Notes under the pieces: model-generated | Seen by the model: only the letters and a program-made list of their open reading frames with translations | The model's database searches: none | What the model was told of the DNA's origin: nothing | Made by a program: the position numbers and the translations under genes | From: Pseudomonadota bacterium | Lineage (GTDB): Bacteria; Pseudomonadota; Gammaproteobacteria; Burkholderiales; Burkholderiaceae_C | Direction of reading: 5' to 3' | Length of the DNA: 64,000 bases | Assembly: GCA_020161065.1 (NCBI GenBank) | Contig: JAIUPH010000030.1 | Location: 1 to 64,000 of the forward strand | Shown here: positions 41,827 to 52,415 of the stretch, one piece after another | Position numbering within the stretch: position 1 is the first letter of the stretch | How the letters are laid out: every line of letters begins with the position of its first letter

Positions 41827-41928
41827 GGCGACAGAGCGACAGGGCGGGCGCGACGACGCTTGCATCATAGCCACGCGCGCCGCGGCCGGACAGCCGCTTG
41901 GCGGGCGCCGCCGGCTGGGCGCGGCGCT

Positions 41929-42555
41929 TCAGCCGCGCCGCACGCCGGCGCGCGGCGCGCCTTCGCGGGCCCAGGCCGGGCCGTCGAACCAGGGGTCGCC
42001 CTGCAAGGCGGCGGCCAGCATCGGCAGCGCGTCCAGGCCCCAGAACAGTCGGCCGTCGAGCGCGAAGCTGGGCACGCCGAACACGCCGTGCGCGATGGCC
42101 TCGTCGGTGGCCGCCTTCAGCTCGGCCTTGACCGCGGGCGCGGCCCCGTCGCGCGGCGGCGTCAGCTCGGCCTGCAGCGCGGCCAGGCGCCCGGCGTCGA
42201 GCGCATCGCCGCCGCCGCGCCAGACGTGGCGGAAGATCGCCTCGCAGACGCGCCGGTTGGGCCCGCAGGCCAGCGCCAGACGCAGCAGCGGCAGGGGATT
42301 GAAGGGGTGCTGCAGCGGCGTGTCCATCGGCACGCCGTGCCGGTGGGCTAACCAGTGAACGTGGCGGAAGGTCCAGGCCCGCTTGGGCTCGATCTCGGCC
42401 GGCCCCTTCTGGCCGTGCTGCTGCAGCAGGCCTGCGAACAGCAGCGGCCGGTAGTCGACCGCATAACTACAGCCTTGCAAGGCCTGCGGCAGGCGCTCGA
42501 ACGCCAGGTAGGCGAAAGGCGAGATGAAGTCCAGCCAGAAGGTGATGCGCTTCAT
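41929..42555 (-). CDS. 2-hydroxychromene-2-carboxylate isomerase (DsbA/kappa-GST family)
   Basis: A 208-residue thioredoxin-fold protein: MKRITFWLDFISPFAYLAF with the Ser-Pro active-site pair in place of CxxC. AFNPLPLLRLAL-like and GVFGVPSFALDGRLFWGLD are typical. Family members catalyse glutathione-dependent isomerisation in aromatic degradation, and others act on unknown substrates. It overlaps the DUF1289 gene (four bases). Its presence with the leucine genes may only be shared transcription. Confidence 0.87.
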   Translation of the reverse strand: MKRITFWLDFISPFAYLAFERLPQALQGCSYAVDYRPLLFAGLLQQHGQKGPAEIEPKRAWTFRHVHWLAHRHGVPMDTPLQHPFNPLPLLRLALACGPNRRVCEAIFRHVWRGGGDALDAGRLAALQAELTPPRDGAAPAVKAELKAATDEAIAHGVFGVPSFALDGRLFWGLDALPMLAAALQGDPWFDGPAWAREGAPRAGVRRG

Positions 42556-42752
42556 CGCGACGCCTCCTGCGGCTGCGCGGCGGCGCGGCGCTGCTCCAGC
42601 AGCGCCCACACCGCGCGCTTGCCCTCGTCGTCCAGCCGCGACCAGGCGGCGATCTCGTCCAGCGTGCGGCGGCAGCCTTCGCACAGCCCCGTCGCCGGGT
42701 GGATGCGGCAGACGTTGATGCAGGGGCTGGGCACCGGCGCGGCTTCGCTCAT
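42552..42752 (-). CDS. DUF1289 cysteine-rich protein
   Basis: A 66-residue protein with the DUF1289 pattern: four cysteines in SPCINVCRIHPATGLCEGCR, followed by RTLDEIAAWSRLDDEGKRAV. The cysteines probably bind zinc or an iron-sulfur cluster. Such genes are frequently coupled with oxidoreductase or isomerase genes. The start ATG at 42752 lies two bases after the YbaK-like gene ends. Confidence 0.9.
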   Translation of the reverse strand: MSEAAPVPSPCINVCRIHPATGLCEGCRRTLDEIAAWSRLDDEGKRAVWALLEQRRAAAQPQEASR

Positions 42753-42754
42753 GG

Positions 42755-43252
42755 TCAGGCGGCTTGCACCACGTCGTGCACCGGCGCGCCGGTCAGCGCG
42801 ACGAGTTGCTCGGGCGAGAGCTGGAAGACGCCGTTCGGATGCCCGGCGGCGGCCCAGATGAAAGCGAAGCGGAACAGCTCGCGGTCGATCAGCGTCAGCG
42901 GCGGCTGGCGGTGCGCCAGCGGCGCGACGCCGCCGATCGAGAAGCCGGTGCTGGCCTTGACGAAGTCGGCATCGGCGCGGCCCAGCGGCCCGGTGATGGC
43001 GGCCACGCGCTTCTCGTCGACGCGCTTGTCGCCGCTGGTCACCACCAGCACGGCGGTCTCGTCGGCCTTGCGGCGGAAGATCACGCTCTTGGCGATCTGC
43101 CCGACCTGCACGCCCAAGGCGTCGGCGGCTTCCTGCGAGGTGCGCGCGCTGACCGCCAGCCAGCGCGGCGCGTGCGGATGGCCGCGCTCGGCCAGCGCCT
43201 GCACCACGCGGCGAAAGCCCTCGGGCTTGTCGTCCAGCTCGGCCGATGTCAT
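42755..43252 (-). CDS. YbaK/EbsC-type aminoacyl-tRNA deacylase
   Basis: A 165-residue editing-domain protein. Features are QEAADALGVQVGQIAKSVIF with the conserved Lys, DETAVLVVTSGDKRVDEKRVA and FSIGGVAPLAHRQPP (GGVxP motif). Relatives clear mischarged tRNA, such as Cys-tRNA(Pro). The start overlaps the HMG-CoA lyase stop (ATGA). Residue pattern fits the small stand-alone group near PrdX and YbaK; tRNA specificity is not shown. Confidence 0.88.
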   Translation of the reverse strand: MTSAELDDKPEGFRRVVQALAERGHPHAPRWLAVSARTSQEAADALGVQVGQIAKSVIFRRKADETAVLVVTSGDKRVDEKRVAAITGPLGRADADFVKASTGFSIGGVAPLAHRQPPLTLIDRELFRFAFIWAAAGHPNGVFQLSPEQLVALTGAPVHDVVQAA

Positions 43253-44186
43253 GCGTTCGCCGCCGCGTTCGCCGCCGCCGTCGCCGCCGCCCCGCGCTTG
43301 GCCAGCAGCGCGCGGCTGACGCGCGAGACCGGCGCGCGGCCCAGCACGCCGGAGATCCAGGCGCCGGCGTCGACCAGCCGGTCCAGATCCAGCCCGGTGT
43401 CGATGCCCATGCCGTGCAGCATGAAGACCACGTCCTCGGTGGCCACGTTGCCGGTGGCGCCCTTCGCGTAGGGGCAGCCGCCGAGGCCGGCGATGCTGCT
43501 GTCGAAGGTGGCGATGCCCAGCTCCAGGCAGGCCAGGATGTTGGACAGCGCCTGGCCGTAGGTGTCGTGGAAATGGCCGCTGACCTCTTCGACCGGAAAG
43601 TGCTTCAGCGCCCGCGCCAGCGCCGCCTGCGCGGCGCGCGGCGTGCCGGTGCCGATGGTGTCGGCCACGCCGCAGTGGTCGACGCCGATCTGCTTGAGCA
43701 GCACGACCACGCGCTCGACCTCGTCGGCGCTGACGGCGCCCTGGTACGGGCAGCCCAGCGCGCACGACACCGCGCCGCGCACCTTGACGCCGGCGGCGTG
43801 CGCCGCCGCCACCACGGGGGCGAAGCGCTCGATGCTTTCCTCGACCGAGCAGTTGATGTTGCGCCGGCTGAAGGCCTCGGTCGCGGCGCCGAACACCACC
43901 ACCTCGTGCGGCTGCGTCAGCAGCGCCGCTTCCAGGCCTTTCATGTTCGGCGTCAGCACCGAGTAGCGAACGCCGGCCTCGCGGTGGATGCCGGCCATCA
44001 CTTGCGTGTTGTCGGCCATCTGCGGCACCCACTTGGGGCTGACGAAGCTGGTCACCTCGATCTCGCGGCAGCCGGCGGCCTGCAGGCGGTGCACCAGCTC
44101 GATCTTGTGCGCGGCGGCCACCGGTTGGGCCTCGTTCTGCAGCCCGTCGCGCGGGCCGACGTCGACCAGGGTCACATGGCTTGGGA

Positions 44187-44190
<4 letters not shown>
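43249..44190 (-). CDS. liuE: Hydroxymethylglutaryl-CoA lyase
   Basis: A 313-residue TIM-barrel enzyme that splits HMG-CoA into acetyl-CoA and acetoacetate, the last step of leucine and isovalerate breakdown. VDVGPRDGLQNE near the start gives the metal-binding Asp, VSCALGCPYQG and HFHDTYGQALSN give further ligands, and GCPYAKGATGNVATEDVVFM contains the catalytic Cys loop. It overlaps liuD upstream and the YbaK-like gene downstream. Confidence 0.94.
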
Positions 44191-46196
<2,006 letters not shown>

Positions 46197-46218
46197 CTGC
46201 ACCTCGAACGTTGCATCT

Positions 46219-47454
46219 TCAGGGCACCCACACCACGTCGTCGTCCACCGCGTACAGCTTGCAGGGCTGGCCGCCGGCGGCGGCGCAGTGGCCCAGCGCA
46301 CGGCCGGCGGCCCAGTCGCCGCTGGCCCAGCCGTAGAAGCCGCTGGGCCCGACGGCCAGCGCGCGCGGCTTGGCCAGCGCCTGGAAGCGGGCCAGTGCCG
46401 GCTCGCGCGCGGCGGGCCGCAGCGGCAGCTTGTCGGCCTCGTCCAGCCGCGCGTAGCCGCTGGCCGGCGGCCGCGCCACCGCGCCCGGCTGCGCGAACCC
46501 GGCCTGCGCCAGGTAGGCCTCGGCCAGCGGCACCCAATGGTCCATGTCGCGCCCCAGGCCGCCGTGGCCTTCGGCCGGCTCGGCGCTCCAGGGCGGCAGT
46601 TGGTGGAACTCGATGCGGCCGCCGCCGTCGCGCCAGGCCTGGGCCCAGCCGCGCGGCAGCGCCTCGCCCCAGTAGCGGTCGTGCGTCCAGTAGATCCACA
46701 GCACGGGCAGCGCGGCACGGCCGGCCTGCGCCTGCCACAGGCGTTGCAGCAAATGCGGGCTGCACGGGTTGGCGGGCCGGCCGACGGGGTCGCCGCCCGA
46801 GCCGCCGGAAAAGTTGATCGCCGCCTTCAGGCCCGCCGGCGCGCGCGCGGCCACCGCCATGGCCACCGTGCCGCCGACCGATTCGCCGACCACGATCCAG
46901 CGCGTGGCGTCGGCCCAGGGCTGGCGGCGTGCGTCGTCCAGCACGGCCTGCACCTGGTCGGCGCCGGCCTCGACCATCGGCTCGAAGCGCCGCTGGTTGC
47001 AGGGGCCCGAGTCTTCGGGGTCGAACGCCGACATGGCCGTCTCGCCATAGCCCACGCGGGTGGGCACGAGCACCGCGAAGCCCTTGTCGGCAAGGTAGCG
47101 GGCCAGTGACTCGAAACGTTGGCGGCCGGGCGCCGCGCGGGCGGCCGGCGTGGCGGCGCGGCCATGCGCCACCACGGCCAGCGGAAACGGCCCGTCGCCG
47201 GGCGGGCGGTAGACGGTGACCGCGATGCTCACGGTCTCGCGGCGCCCGTAGCCGTCCTTGACGGTGACCGGCAGCCGCTGCACGGCCTCGCGCAGGTCGG
47301 TGGCCACGCGCTCGGCGACGGGCGTGCCTGGCGGTTGCGGTTGTGGTTGCGGCTGGGCGTGCAGCGGCGCGGCGGCGGCCAGCGCCAACGCGAACGCCAC
47401 CACCACCGCCAACGAAACCGCCGCCGCCGCCGGCGTCCGTGCCGCCAACGCCAT
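46219..47454 (-). CDS. Exported alpha/beta hydrolase, dienelactone-hydrolase-like
   Basis: A 411-residue protein with a long N-terminal hydrophobic signal (to HAQPQPQPQPPG, a Gln-Pro repeat). It has PFPLAVVAHGRAAT, a nucleophile elbow VVGESVGGTVAMA, an acidic residue in WTHDRYWGE and the catalytic His in MDHWVPLAEAYL. It should act in the periplasm on an ester or lactone; the substrate is unknown. It is coupled by a one-base overlap to the DUF4126 gene. Its place in the leucine operon has no obvious biochemical reason. Confidence 0.78.
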   Translation of the reverse strand: MALAARTPAAAAVSLAVVVAFALALAAAAPLHAQPQPQPQPPGTPVAERVATDLREAVQRLPVTVKDGYGRRETVSIAVTVYRPPGDGPFPLAVVAHGRAATPAARAAPGRQRFESLARYLADKGFAVLVPTRVGYGETAMSAFDPEDSGPCNQRRFEPMVEAGADQVQAVLDDARRQPWADATRWIVVGESVGGTVAMAVAARAPAGLKAAINFSGGSGGDPVGRPANPCSPHLLQRLWQAQAGRAALPVLWIYWTHDRYWGEALPRGWAQAWRDGGGRIEFHQLPPWSAEPAEGHGGLGRDMDHWVPLAEAYLAQAGFAQPGAVARPPASGYARLDEADKLPLRPAAREPALARFQALAKPRALAVGPSGFYGWASGDWAAGRALGHCAAAGGQPCKLYAVDDDVVWVP

Positions 47455-48089
47455 CAAGCGGCCCTGCCGGCCACCGCCGGCGCCGTGCCGCCGCGGCCGG
47501 TGAGCCGCCGCCACAGCACGCGCAGGAACTTGAACAGCACGACGGTCAGCACCAGCCCCAGCAGCAACGCCGCGGCCAGCGCGACGAAGAAGGCGATGGG
47601 GTGCTCCCAGGCCAGCCACAGCATGCCGGGCACCGCCAGGTCGCCGGCCAGCGACAGGCCGATGTTGCTGAAAGGCTCGGGCGAGGTGTTGGCCGCCGCG
47701 CGCGTGGTGGCCTTGGCGGCGTGCGCGCTGGCCGCCAGCGTGCCGCCCAGCAGCGCGGCCACGGTGGTCCAGGCGGTCGAGTCGCCGCCGAACACGGCCG
47801 CCGCCAGCGCGGCGCCGGCAGGGATGCGCACGAAGGTGTGCACCAGGTCCCACACGGTGTCGACCGCGGGGATCTTGTCGGCGAAGAACTCCATCACGAA
47901 CATCAGCCCGCTGGCCGCCATCACCGCCGGGTGCTGCAGCACCTGCAGCCCGGCGGGCAGCGGCACCCAGCCCAGGTAGCCGGCGGCGCCGGTGATGAAG
48001 ACCACGGCGTACAGCCGCAGCCCGCTGGCCCAGCCCAGCGCGGCGGCCAGGGCAACCAGATGCGTGGTGTCGAGGGCGGCGATGTTCAT
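47454..48089 (-). CDS. DUF4126 membrane protein
   Basis: A 211-residue inner-membrane protein with about five helices. The family start LVALAAALGWASGLRLYAVVF is followed by LQHPAVMAASGLMFVMEFFADKIPAVDTVWD-type and PFSNIGLSLAGDLAVPGMLWLA. DUF4126 has no known function. It overlaps liuC and the hydrolase by one base on each side (TGATG), so all three are translationally coupled. Confidence 0.9.
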   Translation of the reverse strand: MNIAALDTTHLVALAAALGWASGLRLYAVVFITGAAGYLGWVPLPAGLQVLQHPAVMAASGLMFVMEFFADKIPAVDTVWDLVHTFVRIPAGAALAAAVFGGDSTAWTTVAALLGGTLAASAHAAKATTRAAANTSPEPFSNIGLSLAGDLAVPGMLWLAWEHPIAFFVALAAALLLGLVLTVVLFKFLRVLWRRLTGRGGTAPAVAGRAA

Positions 48090-48874
48090 CAGGGGCACCT
48101 CCAGGCGGGCTCGCGCTTGTCGAGGAAGGATGACATGCCTTCGCGACCTTCGTCGCCGGCGCGCGTGTCGGCAATGCGGCGCGCGGTGTCTTCGCGCAGC
48201 GCGGCGTCGATCTCGCGGCCCGCCAGGTCCAGCACCAGCTGCTTGCTGGCGCGCACGGCGCGCGGCCCGTTGGCCACCAGCGCGGCCACGATCTCGGCCA
48301 CCTGCGCGTCCAGCGCGTCGGGCGCCACCACCTCGTGCACGAAGCCCAGGGCCAGCGCGCGGGCGGCGCCGAAGCGCTCGGCGGTGACGAAGTAGCGGCG
48401 CGACGCCGGCTCGCCCAGCGCGCGCAGCACGTAGGGGCCGATGGTGGCCGGCAGCAGGCCCAGCCGCGCCTCGCTCAAGCAGAAGTGCATGCCCTCGGCG
48501 GCGATGCGCACGTCGCACACCGCAGCCAGGCCCACGCCGCCGGCGTAGCAGTCGCCGTGCAGGCGGCCGACGATGGGCAGCGGGCAGGTGTGCGCCTGCC
48601 ACAGCATGTCGGCCAGCGCCTGCGCGTCGGCCTTGTTCTGCTGCCAGGTGTTGCTGCCCAGCGTGCGCATCCAGTTCAGGTCGGCGCCGGCGCAAAAGGC
48701 CTTGCCGCGGCCGCCCAGCACCAGCGCGCGCAATTCGGGCTCGGCGCCGAGGGCACGAAAGGCGGCCGTCAGCTCGGCGATCAGCTCGGCGTTGAAGGCG
48801 TTGCGCGTCTCGGGGCGGTTGAGCCACAGCTCGGCGACGTGCGGCGTCGGGCGGACGATGTCGAGCAGGCTCAT
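48089..48874 (-). CDS. liuC: Methylglutaconyl-CoA hydratase-type enoyl-CoA hydratase
   Basis: A 261-residue crotonase-fold enzyme. The oxyanion-hole segments are GRGKAFCAGADLNWMR and LHGDCYAGGVGLAAVCD, followed by EARLGLLPATIGPYVLRALG. FCAGADLNWM is typical of the LiuC/AtuE group that hydrates 3-methylglutaconyl-CoA to HMG-CoA. Context with liuB, liuD and HMG-CoA lyase supports this. The start overlaps the GNAT-DinB gene stop by four bases. Confidence 0.92.
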   Translation of the reverse strand: MSLLDIVRPTPHVAELWLNRPETRNAFNAELIAELTAAFRALGAEPELRALVLGGRGKAFCAGADLNWMRTLGSNTWQQNKADAQALADMLWQAHTCPLPIVGRLHGDCYAGGVGLAAVCDVRIAAEGMHFCLSEARLGLLPATIGPYVLRALGEPASRRYFVTAERFGAARALALGFVHEVVAPDALDAQVAEIVAALVANGPRAVRASKQLVLDLAGREIDAALREDTARRIADTRAGDEGREGMSSFLDKREPAWRCP

Positions 48875-49908
48875 GGCGGGCTTTCCTCCTGCACCAGCAT
48901 CAGCGCCAGGTCCAGCTCGGGGCAGGGCCGGCCGAGGGCGGTGAGCGCCGCCGTGATCTGGCCGCGGTGGTGGGTGCCATGGTTGAAGACGTGCAGCAGC
49001 GCGGCCGCGAAGGGCAGCGACGCCGGCTGGCCGTTGACCCGCCGGTAGTCGAGCTTGCCGAGCAGCCGCGCCTCGGGCCAGACCTCGATCAGCGGCAGCC
49101 AGGCCAGCGCGCCGTCGACCAGGCGCTCGCGCAGCGCGCTGCGGTCGGGCTCGATCTGCGCGTCCAGCGCCATCTGCGGCGAGCTGCCCTCGGCGAAGCG
49201 CCGGTACCACAGCTCGTGCTCGGCCAGCAGCAGGTGGTTGAGCGTGCCGTGCACGCTCTTGAAGAACAGGCCCAGGTCGCGCCGGTAGTCGGCCTCGGGC
49301 AGCGCGTCGACATGCCCGTACAAGGCCTGCGTGGCCCACAGGTTGTAGCGCGCCAGCAGCCGCAACTGCGCGCGCAGCGGCGACTGGTCGAGCGGCTTTT
49401 CCATGATCACGCTGCGGTAGGCCTTGCCCTCCCATTGCACCTGCGAGACCTCGACATAGCCCAGCCGGCGGTACAGCGCGCGCAGCTCGGCGGCCGGCTC
49501 GGCGGTGTCCAGCGCCATGCGCTTGTAGCCGCGCTCGCGCGCCCAGCGTTCGCAGGCGGCCACCAGGCGCCGCCCCAGGCCGCGGCGCTGGTGCGCGGGG
49601 TCCACCGCGAACTGGTGAAAGTGCGCGGTGTCGCGGTCGCGGAAGGCCGGCACGCCGGCCGCCCAGGGCGCCAGGCTCAGGTCGTAGGGGCCGCAGACGG
49701 TGATGGTGCCGACGATGCGGCCCTGCTGCTCGGCGATGAAGCACTGCCCTTCCGCGGCGCGCCGCTGCGTGGTCTGCTGCGACTGCGTGGCGGCGCTGAA
49801 GTTGAGCCCGCGCGCCGCCAGCGGCGCATAGGCCGCATGCAGCAGCGCCGTCAGCGCTTCCATCGAATCGCGCGCGGCGAGCAGGCGGATGTCGGCGGGC
49901 TGCGCCAT
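48871..49908 (-). CDS. GNAT acetyltransferase-DinB fusion protein
   Basis: A 345-residue fusion. Residues 1-170 are a GNAT domain with HFHQFAVDPAHQRRGLGRRLV (acetyl-CoA loop RRGLGR) and ALYRRLGYVEV. Residues 180-345 are a DinB-like four-helix bundle (LRLLARYNLWATQALY, HGTLNHLLLAEHELWYRR, FNHGTHHRGQITAALTALG) with the three metal-binding His positions kept. DinB proteins resemble bacillithiol/mycothiol-type thiol transferases. The two domains are normally separate. The start overlaps the vapC stop by one base. Confidence 0.88.
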   Translation of the reverse strand: MAQPADIRLLAARDSMEALTALLHAAYAPLAARGLNFSAATQSQQTTQRRAAEGQCFIAEQQGRIVGTITVCGPYDLSLAPWAAGVPAFRDRDTAHFHQFAVDPAHQRRGLGRRLVAACERWARERGYKRMALDTAEPAAELRALYRRLGYVEVSQVQWEGKAYRSVIMEKPLDQSPLRAQLRLLARYNLWATQALYGHVDALPEADYRRDLGLFFKSVHGTLNHLLLAEHELWYRRFAEGSSPQMALDAQIEPDRSALRERLVDGALAWLPLIEVWPEARLLGKLDYRRVNGQPASLPFAAALLHVFNHGTHHRGQITAALTALGRPCPELDLALMLVQEESPP

Positions 49909-50309
49909 CAGTGCCTCCAGATGCGCAGCCCGTGCTGGGACTCGAAGGCGTCGAAGTCGCGGTCGCCGTGCAGCAGCGCGTAGTCGCGCTCGATGCAGAA
50001 GGTGGCCACCAGCACGTCGACCGGGCTGCGGATGGTGATGCCGAGCGAGCGCAGGCTGCGGTAGTGCTGCGCCGCCTGCAGCGCCAGCGCCGGGCTGCTG
50101 GCGGCCTCCACGCTCAGCGACTGCAGCAGCAGCCGGGCCTGGCGCTGGTCACGCTCCATGCGGAAGCCGCGCAACACCTCGAAGAGCACGAGATCGGGCA
50201 CGACCAGGCGCACTTCGCCGTGGTCCAGCAGATGGCGCAGCAACTCGCGCTGCGGCGACGGCCGCGCGTTGAAGTAGTCGATCCAGACGCTGGCGTCAAC
50301 GACGAGCAC
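49908..50309 (-). CDS. vapC: VapC-type PIN-domain toxin
   Basis: A 133-residue PIN ribonuclease. The acidic residues are Asp in VVDASVWIDYF, Glu in DLVLFEVLRGF, Asp in SPVDVLVATFCIE and Asp in LLHGDRDFDAF, a complete active site. It is encoded with VapB, overlapping it by 14 bases. The stop overlaps the start of the GNAT-DinB gene (TGATG), which ties the toxin to the leucine operon. Confidence 0.92.
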   Translation of the reverse strand: MLVVDASVWIDYFNARPSPQRELLRHLLDHGEVRLVVPDLVLFEVLRGFRMERDQRQARLLLQSLSVEAASSPALALQAAQHYRSLRSLGITIRSPVDVLVATFCIERDYALLHGDRDFDAFESQHGLRIWRH

Positions 50310-50589
50310 GGCGCTTCAACGCTTCGGGTTCAGGTTTGCGCGCCACCCGCGGGCGCGCAGCCCCGGGGTCGCCGGTGGTCAGCGGCGCCGGCTCGGGCGG
50401 CCGCGTCCAGTCGATGGCTTCGTCGCCTTCCCACTTCAGCTTGCCTTCCCACTTGAGGATCTCGCGGTACGCGGCCTGCCGCGCCAACAGCCGAAGCCCG
50501 GCCTCGACCGCATCCTTCTTGGTCTTGTACGGCCCGGCCTTCATGGCCTCGGCCATCAAGGCTTCGTCGATGACGATGTTGGTGCGCAT
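50296..50589 (-). CDS. vapB: VapB-type antitoxin
   Basis: A 97-residue antitoxin: a ribbon-helix-helix start (MRTNIVIDEALMAEAMKAG, TKKDAVEAGLRLLARQAAYR) and a toxin-wrapping tail. The tail holds a short direct repeat, LKWEGKLKWEG, where relatives have one copy of this motif, and ends in a long basic/Pro-rich extension. A dyad directly upstream is a likely autoregulatory operator. Confidence 0.9.
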   Translation of the reverse strand: MRTNIVIDEALMAEAMKAGPYKTKKDAVEAGLRLLARQAAYREILKWEGKLKWEGDEAIDWTRPPEPAPLTTGDPGAARPRVARKPEPEALKRRARR

Positions 50590-50622
50590 GATGTGTATTC
50601 AGTGCGTGATACCGTACACATC
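50590..50622. promoter_or_regulatory. vapBC operator dyad
   Basis: GATGTGTA (50590-50597) and TACACATC (50615-50622) are perfect inverted repeats, with a nested GTAT / ATAC pair inside. They fill the 38-bp gap between the liuB stop and the vapB start. VapB proteins usually bind such dyads, so vapBC probably has its own controlled promoter within the operon. Confidence 0.55.
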
Positions 50623-50627
50623 GTACA

Positions 50628-52238
50628 TCACATGCGGAAAACCCCGAACGCCGGCCGCTCGGGGATGGGGGCGTTGAGGCTGGCGCTCAAGCCCAGCGCC
50701 AGCACGCGGCGGGTGTCGGCGGGGTCGATCACGCCGTCGTCCCACAGCCGGGCGCTGGCGTAGTACGGGTGCGCCTGGTGCGCGAACTGCTCCAGGATGG
50801 GCTGCTTGAAGGCCGCCTCGTCCTCGGCCGACCACTGGCCGCCGCGCGCCTCGATGCCGTCGCGCCGCACGGTGGCGAGAACACTCGCGGCCTGCTCGCC
50901 GCCCATCACCGAGATGCGCGCGTTGGGCCACATCCACAGCAGGCGCGGGCTGTAGGCGCGGCCGCACATGCCGTAGTTGCCGGCGCCGAAGCTGCCGCCG
51001 ATGATCACCGTGAACTTGGGCACCGTGGCGGTGGCCACCGCGGTGACCATCTTGGCGCCGTGCTTGGCGATGCCGTCGTTTTCGTACTTGCGGCCGACCA
51101 TGAAGCCGGTGATGTTCTGCAGGAAGACGAGCGGCACCTTGCGCTGGCAGCACAGCTCGATGAAGTGGGCGCCCTTTTGCGCGCTTTCGCCGAACAGGAT
51201 GCCGTTGTTGGCGATGATGCCGACCGGCATGCCTTCGAGGTGCGCGAAGCCGGTGACCAGCGTGGCGCCGTAGCGCGCCTTGAACTCGTCGAACTCGCTG
51301 CCGTCGACGATGCGGGCGATGATCTCGCGCACGTCGAAAGGCTTGCGCGGGTCGGCCGGGATCACGCCGTACAGCTCGGCCGGGTCGAACAGCGGCGCGC
51401 GCGGCGGCTGCAGGCGAAGCTGCTCGGGCTTGCGCCAGTTGAGGTTGCCGACCACGCTGCGCGCCAGCGCCAGCGCGTGCAGGTCGTTCTCGGCCAGGTG
51501 GTCGGCCACGCCCGAGAGCCGGGTGTGCACGTCGCCGCCGCCCAGGTCTTCGGCCGACACCACCTCGCCGGTGGCCGCCTTCACCAGCGGCGGGCCGCCG
51601 AGGAAGATGGTGCCCTGGTTGCGCACGATGATGGTCTCGTCGCTCATCGCCGGCACGTAGGCGCCGCCGGCGGTGCAGCTGCCCATCACCACCGCGATCT
51701 GCGGAATGCCCTTGGCCGACAGGTTGGCCTGGTTGTAGAAGATGCGGCCGAAGTGCTCGCGGTCGGGGAACACCTCGTCCTGGTTGGGCAGGTTGGCGCC
51801 GCCGGAGTCCACCAGGTAGATGCAGGGCAGGCGGTTCTGGTCGGCGATCTCCTGCGCGCGCAGGTGCTTCTTCACCGTCAGCGGGTAGTAGGTGCCGCCC
51901 TTGACGGTGGCGTCGTTGCAGACGATCACGCACTCGACGCCGGCCACGCGGCCGATGCCGCAGATGATGCCGGCGCCCGGCGCGGCGTTGTCGTAGAGGT
52001 TCAGCGCGGCCAGCGGCGCCAGTTCGAGGAAGGGCGTGTCGGGGTCGAGCAGCATCTCCACGCGCTCGCGCGGCAGCAGCTTGCCGCGCGCGGTGTGCTT
52101 GTCGCGCGCCGCGGCGCCGCCGCCCTGGGCGATCTGCTCCAGCTTGGCGCCCAGGTCGGCGACGAGCTGGCGCATCAGCGTGCTGGCGGCCTTGAACTCG
52201 TCGGAGCGGACGTTGAGCTGCGAGGTGAGCGTGGGCAT
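50628..52238 (-). CDS. liuB: Methylcrotonyl-CoA carboxylase carboxyltransferase subunit
   Basis: A 536-residue carboxyltransferase. It shows [59 protein letters not shown] and the CoA-site stretch [20 protein letters not shown], all standard for MCC beta. A GGAGA ribosome site 6 bases before ATG fixes the start at 52238. It is the first gene of the minus-strand leucine operon. The usual partner liuA (isovaleryl-CoA dehydrogenase) is not upstream; the divergent tcuA takes that place. Confidence 0.94.
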   Translation of the reverse strand: MPTLTSQLNVRSDEFKAASTLMRQLVADLGAKLEQIAQGGGAAARDKHTARGKLLPRERVEMLLDPDTPFLELAPLAALNLYDNAAPGAGIICGIGRVAGVECVIVCNDATVKGGTYYPLTVKKHLRAQEIADQNRLPCIYLVDSGGANLPNQDEVFPDREHFGRIFYNQANLSAKGIPQIAVVMGSCTAGGAYVPAMSDETIIVRNQGTIFLGGPPLVKAATGEVVSAEDLGGGDVHTRLSGVADHLAENDLHALALARSVVGNLNWRKPEQLRLQPPRAPLFDPAELYGVIPADPRKPFDVREIIARIVDGSEFDEFKARYGATLVTGFAHLEGMPVGIIANNGILFGESAQKGAHFIELCCQRKVPLVFLQNITGFMVGRKYENDGIAKHGAKMVTAVATATVPKFTVIIGGSFGAGNYGMCGRAYSPRLLWMWPNARISVMGGEQAASVLATVRRDGIEARGGQWSAEDEAAFKQPILEQFAHQAHPYYASARLWDDGVIDPADTRRVLALGLSASLNAPIPERPAFGVFRM

Positions 52239-52415
52239 GGGGTCTCCGTCGAAAGAGGCGCCGGCCTTCGGGTGGGCGGGCCGCTCGATTGACGTTCGCG
52301 TCAACCTCGAAAAGATTCTAGGCCGCTATGCTCGGCGCGCCGGTGCTGGCCCCGGAGGATCGAGCTTGGAACTGCGCCCCATGCCCTTGTGTTGGTTCGG
52401 CCGCGCGGGTGCGCC

